A stretch of 34,030 bases of DNA from CAZWLD01 sp964634685. GTDB taxonomy: Bacteria > Bacillota_I > Bacilli_A > Acholeplasmatales > JAEDCM01. The stretch covers positions 1-34,030 of the forward strand of contig CAZWLD010000020.1 in assembly GCA_964634685.1 (NCBI GenBank), read 5' to 3'. Both the position numbers and the translations under genes were made by a program. The notes beneath the pieces are model-generated. The model was not told where the DNA came from. It did not search any database and saw only the letters and a program-made list of their open reading frames with translations. Below, piece after piece: positions 8,603-17,093 of the stretch (the first letter of the stretch is position 1; the number at the start of each line of letters is the position of its first letter).

Positions 8603-9854
8603 TACTATCACCTCCTAGGGAATAGGATATATAAACATATGGGAAAAAGACAACAAAAGCTAAGGAATAAGAATTATAGGTGAAGGATGAAATGATAAAG
8701 CTATAAAAGATGAAGAAATAATTAATTGCCAAAAAAACAAGGCTAAGCGGTGAATTTCCTTTTTCACACTTCTTCTTTGCTATTCCATTAATAACCCCAA
8801 CTATAAAGGACAAACAAAAGGATAAAATAATTCCATAATCTAAGACAATACCTCTTAAGGATGTATAAACATTAGTTTTCAAAATACCAGAATAAAAATA
8901 ATCCTGATAAACACCCTGCTCCTTAACCGCAAGCCCTAATAGATCGGCAAAGCCAAGAAAGGTTGTTCTACCAAGGCCATATCCATCAAACCTATAATGA
9001 CTAAGCCAGGAATCAAAAGCTGGAAGTGAACCAAAGGCATAGCTCTTAAAGCGATTAACGACATAGCTAAAGGTATCTAAATTAATTCCACCAGCCCGAA
9101 GCATCATTGATACCACTAAAAGTCCAATAAAGAGGGTCCCAATTCCTCCAATAATTGCCACATATTTTAATTTAATTTTAACCATTATATTTTTCTGAAC
9201 TAAATGAATGATTAATCCGCAAGCAAATAACAAGAAAGCTCCAATAAAAACAGCCTTTGTATTAATTAGAAGGACAACTAAAACTGCCGGAATAATTGTT
9301 CCTAAGCAAACAAGCTTACCAAGCCGCTTAAGCTTTAGTAAATAAAAGCCACCAACCAAAGGCATAGCATAAACAAAAACTAAAAAGGCTTGGAAAATAC
9401 CTCCGATTTCATTACCCTTTTCATAACGATCTAAAGCCGCATTATTATTAATTTCTAAGAGCTTTTTAAAATTAAAAAGATCAAAGATACTGGCATCATA
9501 TTTTCTTAAAATTATTAGTGGATATACCATCGCAAGGAGGATTCCGATGCCAATACCCCCAACAATCATCCATTCCTTAATGAATTTTAGCCTTATTCTA
9601 ACATCTGATTTTTTGACACAAAGATTGTTTCCAATAAAATACCCTATCAATAAAAAGATAGAAAGGCCTAAAATAAACCACATTGATAAAAAGGTCCAAT
9701 CATATTCCATAAAAGTAAAAATATATGTGACAAAGAAATATGCACTCCAATAAATCACAAAGATACTTGGAATGGAGAAAAAGCTCTTTGTAATTTTCTT
9801 ACAAATACATATTAAGATGAGAAATATAAGCATTAAAACTACAAAGCTAATCAT
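8568..9854 (-). CDS. wzy: Wzy-like repeat-unit polymerase
   Basis: A 428-residue protein with about eleven to twelve membrane spans, fitting the oligosaccharide repeat-unit polymerase family. After the sixth or seventh span it has a polar outer loop with NRFKSYAFGSLPAFDSWLSH and GRTTFLGFADLLG, which resembles the substrate loop of EpsG/Wzy-type polymerases; Wzy proteins are poorly conserved, so topology and place beside wzx carry much of the call. ATG 9854 has AAGGAG 6 bases upstream and overlaps the end of rmlB by 8 bases. Works on the outer face after Wzx flips the unit. The other candidate polymerase is at 1176-2603. Confidence 0.75.
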   Translation of the reverse strand: MISFVVLMLIFLILICICKKITKSFFSIPSIFVIYWSAYFFVTYIFTFMEYDWTFLSMWFILGLSIFLLIGYFIGNNLCVKKSDVRIRLKFIKEWMIVGGIGIGILLAMVYPLIILRKYDASIFDLFNFKKLLEINNNAALDRYEKGNEIGGIFQAFLVFVYAMPLVGGFYLLKLKRLGKLVCLGTIIPAVLVVLLINTKAVFIGAFLLFACGLIIHLVQKNIMVKIKLKYVAIIGGIGTLFIGLLVVSMMLRAGGINLDTFSYVVNRFKSYAFGSLPAFDSWLSHYRFDGYGLGRTTFLGFADLLGLAVKEQGVYQDYFYSGILKTNVYTSLRGIVLDYGIILSFCLSFIVGVINGIAKKKCEKGNSPLSLVFLAINYFFIFYSFIISSFTYNSYSLAFVVFFPYVYISYSLGGDSNDQESIEEPVQ

Positions 9855-10884
9855 TTTTCTTCTCCTTTAGTTTATATTGCCTATCAATCCAATTTAAATA
9901 TTCACCTGACTTAACATGGTTAAGCCATTCTTTATTTTCCAAATTCCATTTAATAGTTTCCATAATTCCACTATCAAAATTATGCATAGGCTTCCACCCA
10001 AGCTCATTTGAAATTTTCGTCGGATCCATTGCATATCGTAAATCATGACCAGGGCGATCCTTAACAAAGCTAATTAAGGATTCTGGCTTACCTAAAGCCT
10101 TTAATATTGTTTTCACAACATCAAGATTGGTTCTTTCATTATGACCACCAATATTATAAATCTCTCCATCTCGACCCTTTCTTACAATCAAATCAATGGC
10201 TGTACAATGGTCTCCAACATAAAGCCAATCCCGAACATTACTTCCATTTCCATAAACGGGTAAGGCTTCATTCCTTAAAGCCTTCTCAATCATTAACGGA
10301 ATTAGCTTTTCAGGAAAATGATAAGGTCCATAATTATTACTACATCTTGAAATAGTAACTGGTAGACCAAAGGTTCGATGATAAGCTAAAACCAAAAGGT
10401 CCGCTGAGGCCTTAGAAGCACTATATGGGCTTGAGGTATGGATTGGTGTTTCTTCAGTAAATAATAAATCCTTTCGATCGAGGGGAAGATCACCATAAAC
10501 CTCATCAGTTGAAACCTGATGATATCGGGTAATACCATATTCTCGACAAGCATCCATTAATATTTGTGTTCCTAAGATATTAGTTTTAAGAAATATTTCC
10601 GGATTTTCGATGCTTCTATCAACATGGCTTTCAGCCGCAAAATTGATAACATAATCAAATTTTTCAGCTTCAAATAAATTAAAAATAGCCTCGCGATTAC
10701 AAATATTTTCATGAACAAATTTAAAATTACATTTATCCATAATCGGAGCTAATGTTTCCATATTTCCAGCATAAGTTAAAGCGTCAACACATACATACTC
10801 ATCATTAGGATATTTATTTACCATCATATGAAGAAAATTGCCACCGATGAAGCCAGCTCCACCTGTTACTAAAAATTTTGCCAT
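9847..10884 (-). CDS. rmlB: dTDP-glucose 4,6-dehydratase
   Basis: Second step of dTDP-L-rhamnose synthesis: dTDP-glucose to dTDP-4-keto-6-deoxyglucose, using bound NAD. The 345 residues are typical. The extended SDR landmarks are the nucleotide loop TGGAGFIGGNF (7-17), STDEVYGDLP with the Asp-Glu pair (126-128), and the YSASK motif (Tyr154, Lys158), followed by SRCSNNYGPYHFPEKLIPL and YVGDHCTAI, which are specific for RmlB. The stop codon of rmlD is directly adjacent to this ATG (TAAATG), and AAGGAG lies about 8 bases upstream. With rmlA, rmlC and rmlD the pathway is complete; the local order is A-C-D-B. Confidence 0.96.
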   Translation of the reverse strand: MAKFLVTGGAGFIGGNFLHMMVNKYPNDEYVCVDALTYAGNMETLAPIMDKCNFKFVHENICNREAIFNLFEAEKFDYVINFAAESHVDRSIENPEIFLKTNILGTQILMDACREYGITRYHQVSTDEVYGDLPLDRKDLLFTEETPIHTSSPYSASKASADLLVLAYHRTFGLPVTISRCSNNYGPYHFPEKLIPLMIEKALRNEALPVYGNGSNVRDWLYVGDHCTAIDLIVRKGRDGEIYNIGGHNERTNLDVVKTILKALGKPESLISFVKDRPGHDLRYAMDPTKISNELGWKPMHNFDSGIMETIKWNLENKEWLNHVKSGEYLNWIDRQYKLKEKKND

Positions 10885-11757
10885 TTATATAATCTCCTTT
10901 AAATATCTAGCTAATGCGTCCTGCCAATCAGGAAGACGGCTAAAGCCGGCATTATCTAATGATTTTTTACTCATTCTTGAATTCAAAGGCCTTTTAGCCT
11001 GGTTAGGTACAAGCTTAAGGTATTCCTCAGTTGTTACAAAATTGACCTTGACATTCTTATGAGCCTGTTTAAATATTTCCTCTGCAAAGGTTGCCCAAGA
11101 AATAAAGCCCTCATTTGTCGCATGATAGGTACCATATTTATTTGTTTCCATCATGTCACATAAAAGCTTAGCTAAATCAACGGTATATGTTACCGAACCA
11201 ATTTGATCACAAACAACATTCAATGAAGTTTTTCCTATATCGGCTAATCTAAGCATTGTTTTAACAAAATTATTTCCGTTTATTCCAAATGCTCCCGTAA
11301 TCCTAACAATAAAATGCTCATTAAGTGCTTCCCTTACAAAATCCTCACCCTGTGATTTAGTTTTTCCATAAACCGAAAGCCCGCCGCGGGGACTATCAAC
11401 CTCAAAGGGCTTATCTCCATTTCCATCAAAAACATAATCAGTTGAAATATATATCATTTTTGCCTTAATAGAAGCACAAGCTCTAGCGAGATATAATGGG
11501 GCGAGGGCATTGATTTGGTAAACCTTTTTGGGCTCCGATTCGGCTTTATCAACTGCCGTCCAGGCCGCCGAATGAATTACAACCTCTGGCCGATAGGAAA
11601 ATAAATATTCCTTTACTTTAGACTCATCCGTTAAATCTAATTCCTCAATGTCAATTCCCAAGACATTTTGATAGCCGCGATTTTTTAATTCTCTTAGGCA
11701 ATCAAAGCCCAATTGGCCCTTAACACCCGTAACTAATATTTTCATGTCAAAAGACAT
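10885..11757 (-). CDS. rmlD: dTDP-4-dehydrorhamnose reductase
   Basis: Last step of dTDP-L-rhamnose synthesis, NADPH-dependent reduction of the 4-keto sugar. The 290 residues show the Rossmann loop GVKGQLG (11-17), STDYVFDG (105-112), the SVYGKTKSQGE segment with Tyr130 and Lys134, and a C-terminal RPLNSRMS, all typical of RmlD. Start ATG 11757 is chosen because AGGAG lies 8 bases upstream; an earlier in-frame GTG at 11766 falls within that ribosome binding site. A later ATG at 11745 (KILVTG) is possible but less well placed. Confidence 0.95.
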   Translation of the reverse strand: MSFDMKILVTGVKGQLGFDCLRELKNRGYQNVLGIDIEELDLTDESKVKEYLFSYRPEVVIHSAAWTAVDKAESEPKKVYQINALAPLYLARACASIKAKMIYISTDYVFDGNGDKPFEVDSPRGGLSVYGKTKSQGEDFVREALNEHFIVRITGAFGINGNNFVKTMLRLADIGKTSLNVVCDQIGSVTYTVDLAKLLCDMMETNKYGTYHATNEGFISWATFAEEIFKQAHKNVKVNFVTTEEYLKLVPNQAKRPLNSRMSKKSLDNAGFSRLPDWQDALARYLKEII

Positions 11758-11768
11758 TTTTATCACTC

Positions 11769-12326
11769 CTAAAATGTGATTTTAGATTCCTTGAAGGATG
11801 GATAAATTTTATCCTTCTGTGATAAAATAACCTCAATATTTGGCCATTCAATATGTAAATCAGGATCATTCCACATAATGCCACCTTCATCCTCTGGGTG
11901 ATAAAAATCATCACATTTATAGGAGAAGGTCGCATAATCAGATAAGACCAAAAAGCCATGTGCAAAGCCCCGAGGCACCATAAATTGATTCCCCTTTTCG
12001 GCTGAAAGAGTGACACCAACCCATTTACCATATGTTGGTGAATCCTTCCTTAAATCAACACAGACATCAAAAACCTCGCCCTCAATGCACCGAACAAGCT
12101 TGGCTTGAGGAAATTCCTTTTGAAAATGTAATCCTCGGAGGACACCCTTGCATGATCTTGATTGATTATCCTGAACAAAATGATAATCTAGACCAGCCTG
12201 ATGAAAATCAGACTCCTTATATGTTTCCATAAAATAGCCCCGATTATCCCCATATTTTTTTGGTTCAATGATATAAACATCCTTTATATCGGTTTCTATA
12301 AAGGTAAAATTTCCAATTACCTGCAT
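11769..12326 (-). CDS. rmlC: dTDP-4-dehydrorhamnose 3,5-epimerase
   Basis: Third step of the rhamnose pathway, epimerising the 4-keto sugar at C3 and C5. The 185-residue cupin carries the catalytic His67 in GVLRGLHFQ, Tyr136 in FSYKCDDFY and the partnering Asp172, plus DNRGYFMET and PRGFAHGFLVLSD. ATG 12326 shares its A with the rmlA stop (TGATG), with AGGTGAGG just upstream; a TTG three bases earlier is in frame but unnecessary. The overlap indicates coupled translation with rmlA. Confidence 0.95.
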   Translation of the reverse strand: MQVIGNFTFIETDIKDVYIIEPKKYGDNRGYFMETYKESDFHQAGLDYHFVQDNQSRSCKGVLRGLHFQKEFPQAKLVRCIEGEVFDVCVDLRKDSPTYGKWVGVTLSAEKGNQFMVPRGFAHGFLVLSDYATFSYKCDDFYHPEDEGGIMWNDPDLHIEWPNIEVILSQKDKIYPSFKESKITF

Positions 12327-13210
12327 CAATACCTCACCTTTCCTAAGGCAACATTTTTTAGATGCTCACCATATTGATTCTTTTCCATTAGCGTTGCACT
12401 TTCCATTATCTGTTCCTTCGAAATCCAACCATTTTTATAAGCAATTTCTTCTGGACAACAAACCTTCATTCCTTGGTGCTCCTCTAAAACCTTGATATAA
12501 TTTGACGCATCAACAAGCGATTCATGGGTTCCTGTATCTAACCATGAATAGCCGCGTCCAAGTGTTGTAACATATAAATTATTCTTTTCTAGGTAGAGAT
12601 TATTTAAAGAGGTAATCTCGAGCTCTCCGCGGGAGCTTGGCTTAATCGTTTTGGCTAAGCTAGCTACACCCTTAGGATAAAAATATAATCCCGTCACACA
12701 ATAATTACTTTTCGGACTTAAAGGCTTTTCTTCAATCGAGATGGCCTTATTATTCTCGTCTAATAAAACAACACCAAAGCGCTCAGGGTCCTTGACATAG
12801 TAACCAAAGATTGTGGCCATTCCATCATTAGCTCGCACGACGGCGTTTTTTAAATGATTAATTAATCCTGCTCCATGAAAGATATTATCTCCTAAAATCA
12901 TAGCACAGGGATCATCTCCAATAAAATCTTCTCCTAAAATAAAGGCTTGGGCCAAGCCATCTGGACTTGGTTGGACTTTATAGGACAAATTAATTCCAAA
13001 TTTCGCCCCATCCCCAAGCAATGTTTCCATTCTTGGCAAATCAATTGGCGTCGAAATAATCAAAATATCCTTAATGCCTGCCATCATTAAAACCGATAAT
13101 GGATAATAAATCATTGGCTTATCATAAACTGGTAATAATTGTTTACTTGTGACTAGTGTTAGAGGATAAAGACGAGTTCCTGATCCTCCGGCTAAGATTA
13201 TTCCCTTCAT
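12326..13210 (-). CDS. rmlA: Glucose-1-phosphate thymidylyltransferase
   Basis: First step of dTDP-L-rhamnose synthesis, joining dTTP and glucose-1-phosphate. The 294 residues show GGSGTRLYPLT (8-18), SKQLLPVYDKPMIYYPL (22-38), LGDNIFHG with the metal-binding Asp108, and EEKPLSPKSNYCVTGLYFY, which together identify the short RmlA type. Start ATG 13210 has GAGG about 9 bases upstream. It lies 11 bases after ugd and overlaps rmlC. dTDP-rhamnose normally feeds back on this enzyme, a family property not visible here. Confidence 0.96.
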   Translation of the reverse strand: MKGIILAGGSGTRLYPLTLVTSKQLLPVYDKPMIYYPLSVLMMAGIKDILIISTPIDLPRMETLLGDGAKFGINLSYKVQPSPDGLAQAFILGEDFIGDDPCAMILGDNIFHGAGLINHLKNAVVRANDGMATIFGYYVKDPERFGVVLLDENNKAISIEEKPLSPKSNYCVTGLYFYPKGVASLAKTIKPSSRGELEITSLNNLYLEKNNLYVTTLGRGYSWLDTGTHESLVDASNYIKVLEEHQGMKVCCPEEIAYKNGWISKEQIMESATLMEKNQYGEHLKNVALGKVRY

Positions 13211-13221
13211 ATATTTTTACC

Positions 13222-14415
13222 TCAATCTCTTTTAAAAATATCTCTTGTATAAACCTTATCATAAACGTCATTTAGCTTTTCATCAAAACGATTTGCTACA
13301 ATGACCGTTGATAGTCTCTTAAACTCCTCCAAATCCGTAATAACCGGATGTCCAAAGAATACCTTTTCCTTTAAAGTTGGCTCATAAATATAAATTGTTG
13401 CACCTTTTCTTTCTAAGCGCTTCATAACTCCCTGAATTGATGATTGACGGAAATTATCGCTATTTGATTTCATTGTTAATCGATATATACCAATAATAGG
13501 ATTAGGATTAAGACGTAAGGCCTTTGAATAAATTCGATCAGCGACAAAATCCTTTCTCGTTCGATTAGCCTCAACAATGGCCTCGATAAGTGTTTCTGGC
13601 ACATCCTTATAATTGGCTAGCAATTGCTTCGTATCCTTCGGAAGACAATAGCCGCCATAACCAAAGGACGGGTTATTATAATGATCGCCAATTCGCGGGT
13701 CTAGGGAAACACCTTGAATAATATCAGAAGCATTTAGGCCCTTCATTTCAGCATAGGTATCAAGCTCATTAAAATACGATACTCTTAATGCTAAATAGGT
13801 ATTCGCAAAGAGCTTCACTGCTTCCGCCTCAGTTGGCATCATAATCAAAAGCTTCGGATCATTAAGTGCTGCTTCCTTAAGGGCATTCGCAAAGTCGAGA
13901 GCCTTATCATAAATGGTTTGTTGATTTTTATCAACACCAACAATAATTCTTGATGGATATAAATTATCATACAAAGCCTTGCCCTCCCTTAAAAATTCAG
14001 GAGAGAAAATAATGCGGTTAGTATGATATTTCTCGTTAATTGCTTTGGTATATCCAACGGGAATTGTGGATTTGATAACAATTAAGCATTCATCATTTAA
14101 TTTAAGAACATTATCAATTACATTCTCAACATTTGAGGTGTCAAAATAATTCATCTCCGAATCATAATTTGTCGGTGTTGCAATAACAACAATATCCGCA
14201 TTCCTGTAAGCTTCAATTTCTGTCGTTGCATTTAAAGCTAACGGCTTAGTTAAAAGATATTCTTCGATTTCTTTATCACGAATTGGTGATTGATGATTAT
14301 TAATTAAATTAACCTTTTCTTCGATAATATCGACAGCTGTAACTTCATTTTTTTGGGCTAAAAGCACAGCAAGAGACAATCCAACATAGCCTGTTCCTGC
14401 AATTACTATTTTCAT
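13222..14415 (-). CDS. ugd: UDP-glucose 6-dehydrogenase
   Basis: Oxidises UDP-glucose to UDP-glucuronate with two NAD. The 397 residues fit the short bacterial Ugd type. The N-terminal Rossmann domain begins MKIVIAGTGYVGLSLA (GTGYVG 7-12); the middle has SPEFLREGKALYDNLYPSRI; the catalytic Cys257 sits in GYGGYCLPKDTKQL. These sequences favour UDP-glucose over UDP-ManNAc or UDP-GlcNAc as substrate. The start is ATG 14415, one base after the stop of the preceding glycosyltransferase (TAGTATG); an earlier TTG at 14427 overlaps that gene. UDP-GlcA would bring a carboxylate into the polymer. Confidence 0.93.
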   Translation of the reverse strand: MKIVIAGTGYVGLSLAVLLAQKNEVTAVDIIEEKVNLINNHQSPIRDKEIEEYLLTKPLALNATTEIEAYRNADIVVIATPTNYDSEMNYFDTSNVENVIDNVLKLNDECLIVIKSTIPVGYTKAINEKYHTNRIIFSPEFLREGKALYDNLYPSRIIVGVDKNQQTIYDKALDFANALKEAALNDPKLLIMMPTEAEAVKLFANTYLALRVSYFNELDTYAEMKGLNASDIIQGVSLDPRIGDHYNNPSFGYGGYCLPKDTKQLLANYKDVPETLIEAIVEANRTRKDFVADRIYSKALRLNPNPIIGIYRLTMKSNSDNFRQSSIQGVMKRLERKGATIYIYEPTLKEKVFFGHPVITDLEEFKRLSTVIVANRFDEKLNDVYDKVYTRDIFKRD

Positions 14416-14416
14416 A

Positions 14417-15199
14417 CTAATCACCAACCTTATACTTTTTTACAAAATGGCGTTTTTTCCAAAAGCCAAACCAAATATTTCGAAAGACACAAAATAAAGC
14501 TGAAAGAGGATTACGCTTTTCTGAAATCCTAAATAAACGATAATGATGCTTAATTAATGTCATTATTGAAACATTAGAAATTGAGCCAGTACGACGGCGA
14601 TAACGAGCTAGAGTTTCATCGAGGAGATAGCATTTCTCCTTTTTAATTACCTTTAACCAAATCGCATAGTCATTACGCTTTTTAATTTCTGGATCAACCT
14701 GAATCAATCCAACTGCTTCCCGATTATACATAACGGTTAAACAGCCCATATAGCAAAAGCGATTAGTCTTTCGCCTCGTCACAACCTTCGGTCCCGTTAT
14801 AAAAACACCCAATTCATTATCATCTTCATCAATTTCGATATAATTTGTATAAGAAAAATTATATCCATTATTTTCCATAAAGGTTAACTGCTTATAAAGC
14901 TTTGTTGGCTCCCAAATATCATCACTATCTAAAAAAGCGATGTATTTTCCTTTAGCTTCACGCATAGCATAATTTCTTGATTCGGCGGCACCACTATTTT
15001 TTTCGTTTTGAAAAAGCTTTATTCGCGGATCATCATATGCTAAAACCTTTTCTCTACTATCATCAGTTGAAATATCATCAACAATCAATAATTCAAAATT
15101 TTGATAGGTTTGTGCTAAAACACAATCGATAGTCCGATTAATAAAGCGACTGACATTATACATTGGACATATTATACTAACTAATCCGTAATCTTCCAT
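14417..15199 (-). CDS. GT2 family glycosyltransferase (TuaG/EpsE-like)
   Basis: A 260-residue GT-A enzyme. The nucleotide-binding half shows VSIICPMYN, QTYQNFELLIVDDISTDDS with Asp41-Asp42, SGAAESRNYA, and the metal-binding DSDD (91-94) in AFLDSDDIWEP. The second half has GCLTVMYN and KKRNDYAIWLKV (acceptor and catalytic Asp region), and a basic amphipathic C-terminus that may sit on the membrane. It lies between the priming transferase and ugd, so it probably adds the second sugar to the lipid-linked chain; glucuronate from Ugd is an attractive donor, but that is inference. AGGAGG is unusually close (4 bases) to ATG 15199. Confidence 0.85.
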   Translation of the reverse strand: MEDYGLVSIICPMYNVSRFINRTIDCVLAQTYQNFELLIVDDISTDDSREKVLAYDDPRIKLFQNEKNSGAAESRNYAMREAKGKYIAFLDSDDIWEPTKLYKQLTFMENNGYNFSYTNYIEIDEDDNELGVFITGPKVVTRRKTNRFCYMGCLTVMYNREAVGLIQVDPEIKKRNDYAIWLKVIKKEKCYLLDETLARYRRRTGSISNVSIMTLIKHHYRLFRISEKRNPLSALFCVFRNIWFGFWKKRHFVKKYKVGD

Positions 15200-15207
15200 A
15201 AGCCCTC

Positions 15208-15888
15208 CTATAAAACTGCAAAAAAGGTTTTAATCATTATCCATAAATCATAATGAAAATGAAATTTTTTTAAATACTCAAAATTATATTGCATCTTTCC
15301 CGGTAATACCTCTTCGATATAGGTCTTATCGACATCGACGGCTTTATCTAAAAGTTCATCCTCATCCTTATATTTGATTGAGGCAGGACTAGTTATACCA
15401 GCCGGTAACAATAATGTTGCGAGCATTTCATCGGAATATGCATCGACATATTTCTTAACCTCTGGTCTAACTCCAACAAAGCTCATATCACCAAATAAAA
15501 CATTAAAAAGCTGAGGCAGCTCATCAAGTCGAACCTTACGAATGAGACGTCCAACTCTTGTAATTCTTGAATCATTACCAACTGTTACCAAGCTACCTAT
15601 CTTATCAGCATTATTGACCATTGTCCTAAACTTAAATATTCTAAATTCCTTCATTCCCTTGGTAATGCGAACCTGACGATAAAAAACTGGTCCTCGCGAA
15701 TCAATTTTTATCATGATTGCGATGATAAGCATAAAAGGCGAAAAAATGATAAGCATAATTAATGACATCAAGATATCAAATGTCCTTTTCAAAAATAATG
15801 ATATTTTACGCCTTTTAAGCATATCATAATATTCCTTAACGGCATCATTTTTCATTACATCAGGAAGCTTTTTATAGCATGCAAGCAT
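15208..15888 (-). CDS. Priming phosphoglycosyl transferase (PglC/WcaJ family)
   Basis: Transfers a sugar phosphate from a UDP-sugar to undecaprenyl phosphate, starting the repeat unit. This is the small monotopic type (226 residues) without the large polytopic N-terminal domain. Features: KRTFDI leading into a re-entrant hydrophobic helix (about 38-60) with the Ser50-Pro51 kink, RGPVFYRQVR, FRIFKFRTM, the catalytic Asp122-Glu123 in VRLDELPQLFNV, and FVGVRPE (137-143). ATG 15888 overlaps the aminotransferase stop (TAATG). Directly after the dehydratase and aminotransferase genes, its donor is probably UDP-2-acetamido-4-amino-2,4,6-trideoxyhexose, as for WcfS- and PglC-type enzymes; the exact sugar cannot be read from sequence. 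Confidence 0.93.
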   Translation of the reverse strand: MLACYKKLPDVMKNDAVKEYYDMLKRRKISLFLKRTFDILMSLIMLIIFSPFMLIIAIMIKIDSRGPVFYRQVRITKGMKEFRIFKFRTMVNNADKIGSLVTVGNDSRITRVGRLIRKVRLDELPQLFNVLFGDMSFVGVRPEVKKYVDAYSDEMLATLLLPAGITSPASIKYKDEDELLDKAVDVDKTYIEEVLPGKMQYNFEYLKKFHFHYDLWIMIKTFFAVL

Positions 15889-17093
15889 TATATCATATCC
15901 TTATATACTTTTTTAAAACACTCAATTACATAAAGCACATCTTCATCACTTAAACACGTATGAAGAGGTAACGTAACTTCATTCTTATACAAATTATATG
16001 CATTCGGATAATCCTTAATATCAAATCCTAAATTCTTATATCCCGTATGCATTGGAAGAGGTTTATAATGAACATTAGTTGCGACTCCAAGTTCAGCCAT
16101 TTTGATAATAAATTCATTTCTTTCCTTCTCATCAAAGTTAAGAATACGAACTAAATATAAATGACCACATGATTCATTAACATCCGTAAAATGTGGAAGA
16201 ACGGAAACATTTAAATCCTTTAAGCCTTCATTATACATTTGAATAATTTCTTTTCTTCTTTTTAAAATATCAGGGTAGCGATTAAGCTGGGCAATTCCTA
16301 ATGAAGCCATAATATCCGTCATATTACATTTATAATTAGGCGCGACAATATCATATTCCCAAGCTCCTAGCTTTGTTTTCGCTAAGGCATCCTTTGACTG
16401 ACCGTGAAGAGATAAAAGCATATATTGCTTATATATATCATCATTTGAAATGCCTTCGATATCCTTCCAGACAACAGCTCCACCCTCAGCAGTGGTTAAA
16501 TTCTTAACAGCATGAAAGCTAAACGAAGTAAAATCCGCCATACTTCCACTGATTTGACCATTTCTTTTAGCTCCAAAGGAATGAGCTCCATCGGCACAAA
16601 TAGCAATTCTTCCCATTGCCCGTTGAATGTCATTATTAGGAGTGAATAAATCCTTTTTATCTAAAACAATGCTCATAAGCTTCTCATAATCGACCATGAT
16701 TCCCGCAATATCAACCGGTATAATCGCCTTTGTCTTGGGAGTGATGGCCCGACTCACAGCCTCATAATCAAGCATTACGCTATCCTTAAGGCTGTCAACA
16801 ATAATCGGAGTGGCTCCAACATGAATAATGACACTACAGCTTGCAGTATAAGTATATGCTGGAACAATGACCTCATCACCCGGGCCAATTCCTAAAATAC
16901 GCAAGGTCAACTCGGCACAGGCTGTTTGGCTATTTAAGCATACTGCCTTGCTTGTATGGCAATATTGAGCGATTTGATTCTCAAACCTTTTAGTTTTAGG
17001 ACCTGTTGTAATCCATCCTGATTTTAATGTATCGACAACCTCATCGATTTCCATTTGTGAGATGTCAGGTGGACTAAATAAGATGTTTCTCAT
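15888..17093 (-). CDS. DegT/DnrJ/EryC1-type PLP aminotransferase (UDP-4-keto-sugar aminotransferase)
   Basis: A 401-residue sugar aminotransferase, here predicted to convert the 4-keto product of the upstream dehydratase to a 4-amino sugar with glutamate as donor. It shows SGWITTGPKTKRFE, VPAYTYTASCSVI, CADGAHSFG with the PLP-pyridine Asp168, and FSFHAVKNLTTAEGG with the Schiff-base Lys197. This matches the PglE/PseC/WecE group. It starts at ATG 17093, overlapping the dehydratase stop as ATGA, and itself overlaps the priming transferase. No PglD-like acetyltransferase gene is in the window, so the new amine may stay free. C4 stereochemistry (gluco or galacto) is not predictable. Confidence 0.92.
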   Translation of the reverse strand: MRNILFSPPDISQMEIDEVVDTLKSGWITTGPKTKRFENQIAQYCHTSKAVCLNSQTACAELTLRILGIGPGDEVIVPAYTYTASCSVIIHVGATPIIVDSLKDSVMLDYEAVSRAITPKTKAIIPVDIAGIMVDYEKLMSIVLDKKDLFTPNNDIQRAMGRIAICADGAHSFGAKRNGQISGSMADFTSFSFHAVKNLTTAEGGAVVWKDIEGISNDDIYKQYMLLSLHGQSKDALAKTKLGAWEYDIVAPNYKCNMTDIMASLGIAQLNRYPDILKRRKEIIQMYNEGLKDLNVSVLPHFTDVNESCGHLYLVRILNFDEKERNEFIIKMAELGVATNVHYKPLPMHTGYKNLGFDIKDYPNAYNLYKNEVTLPLHTCLSDEDVLYVIECFKKVYKDMI

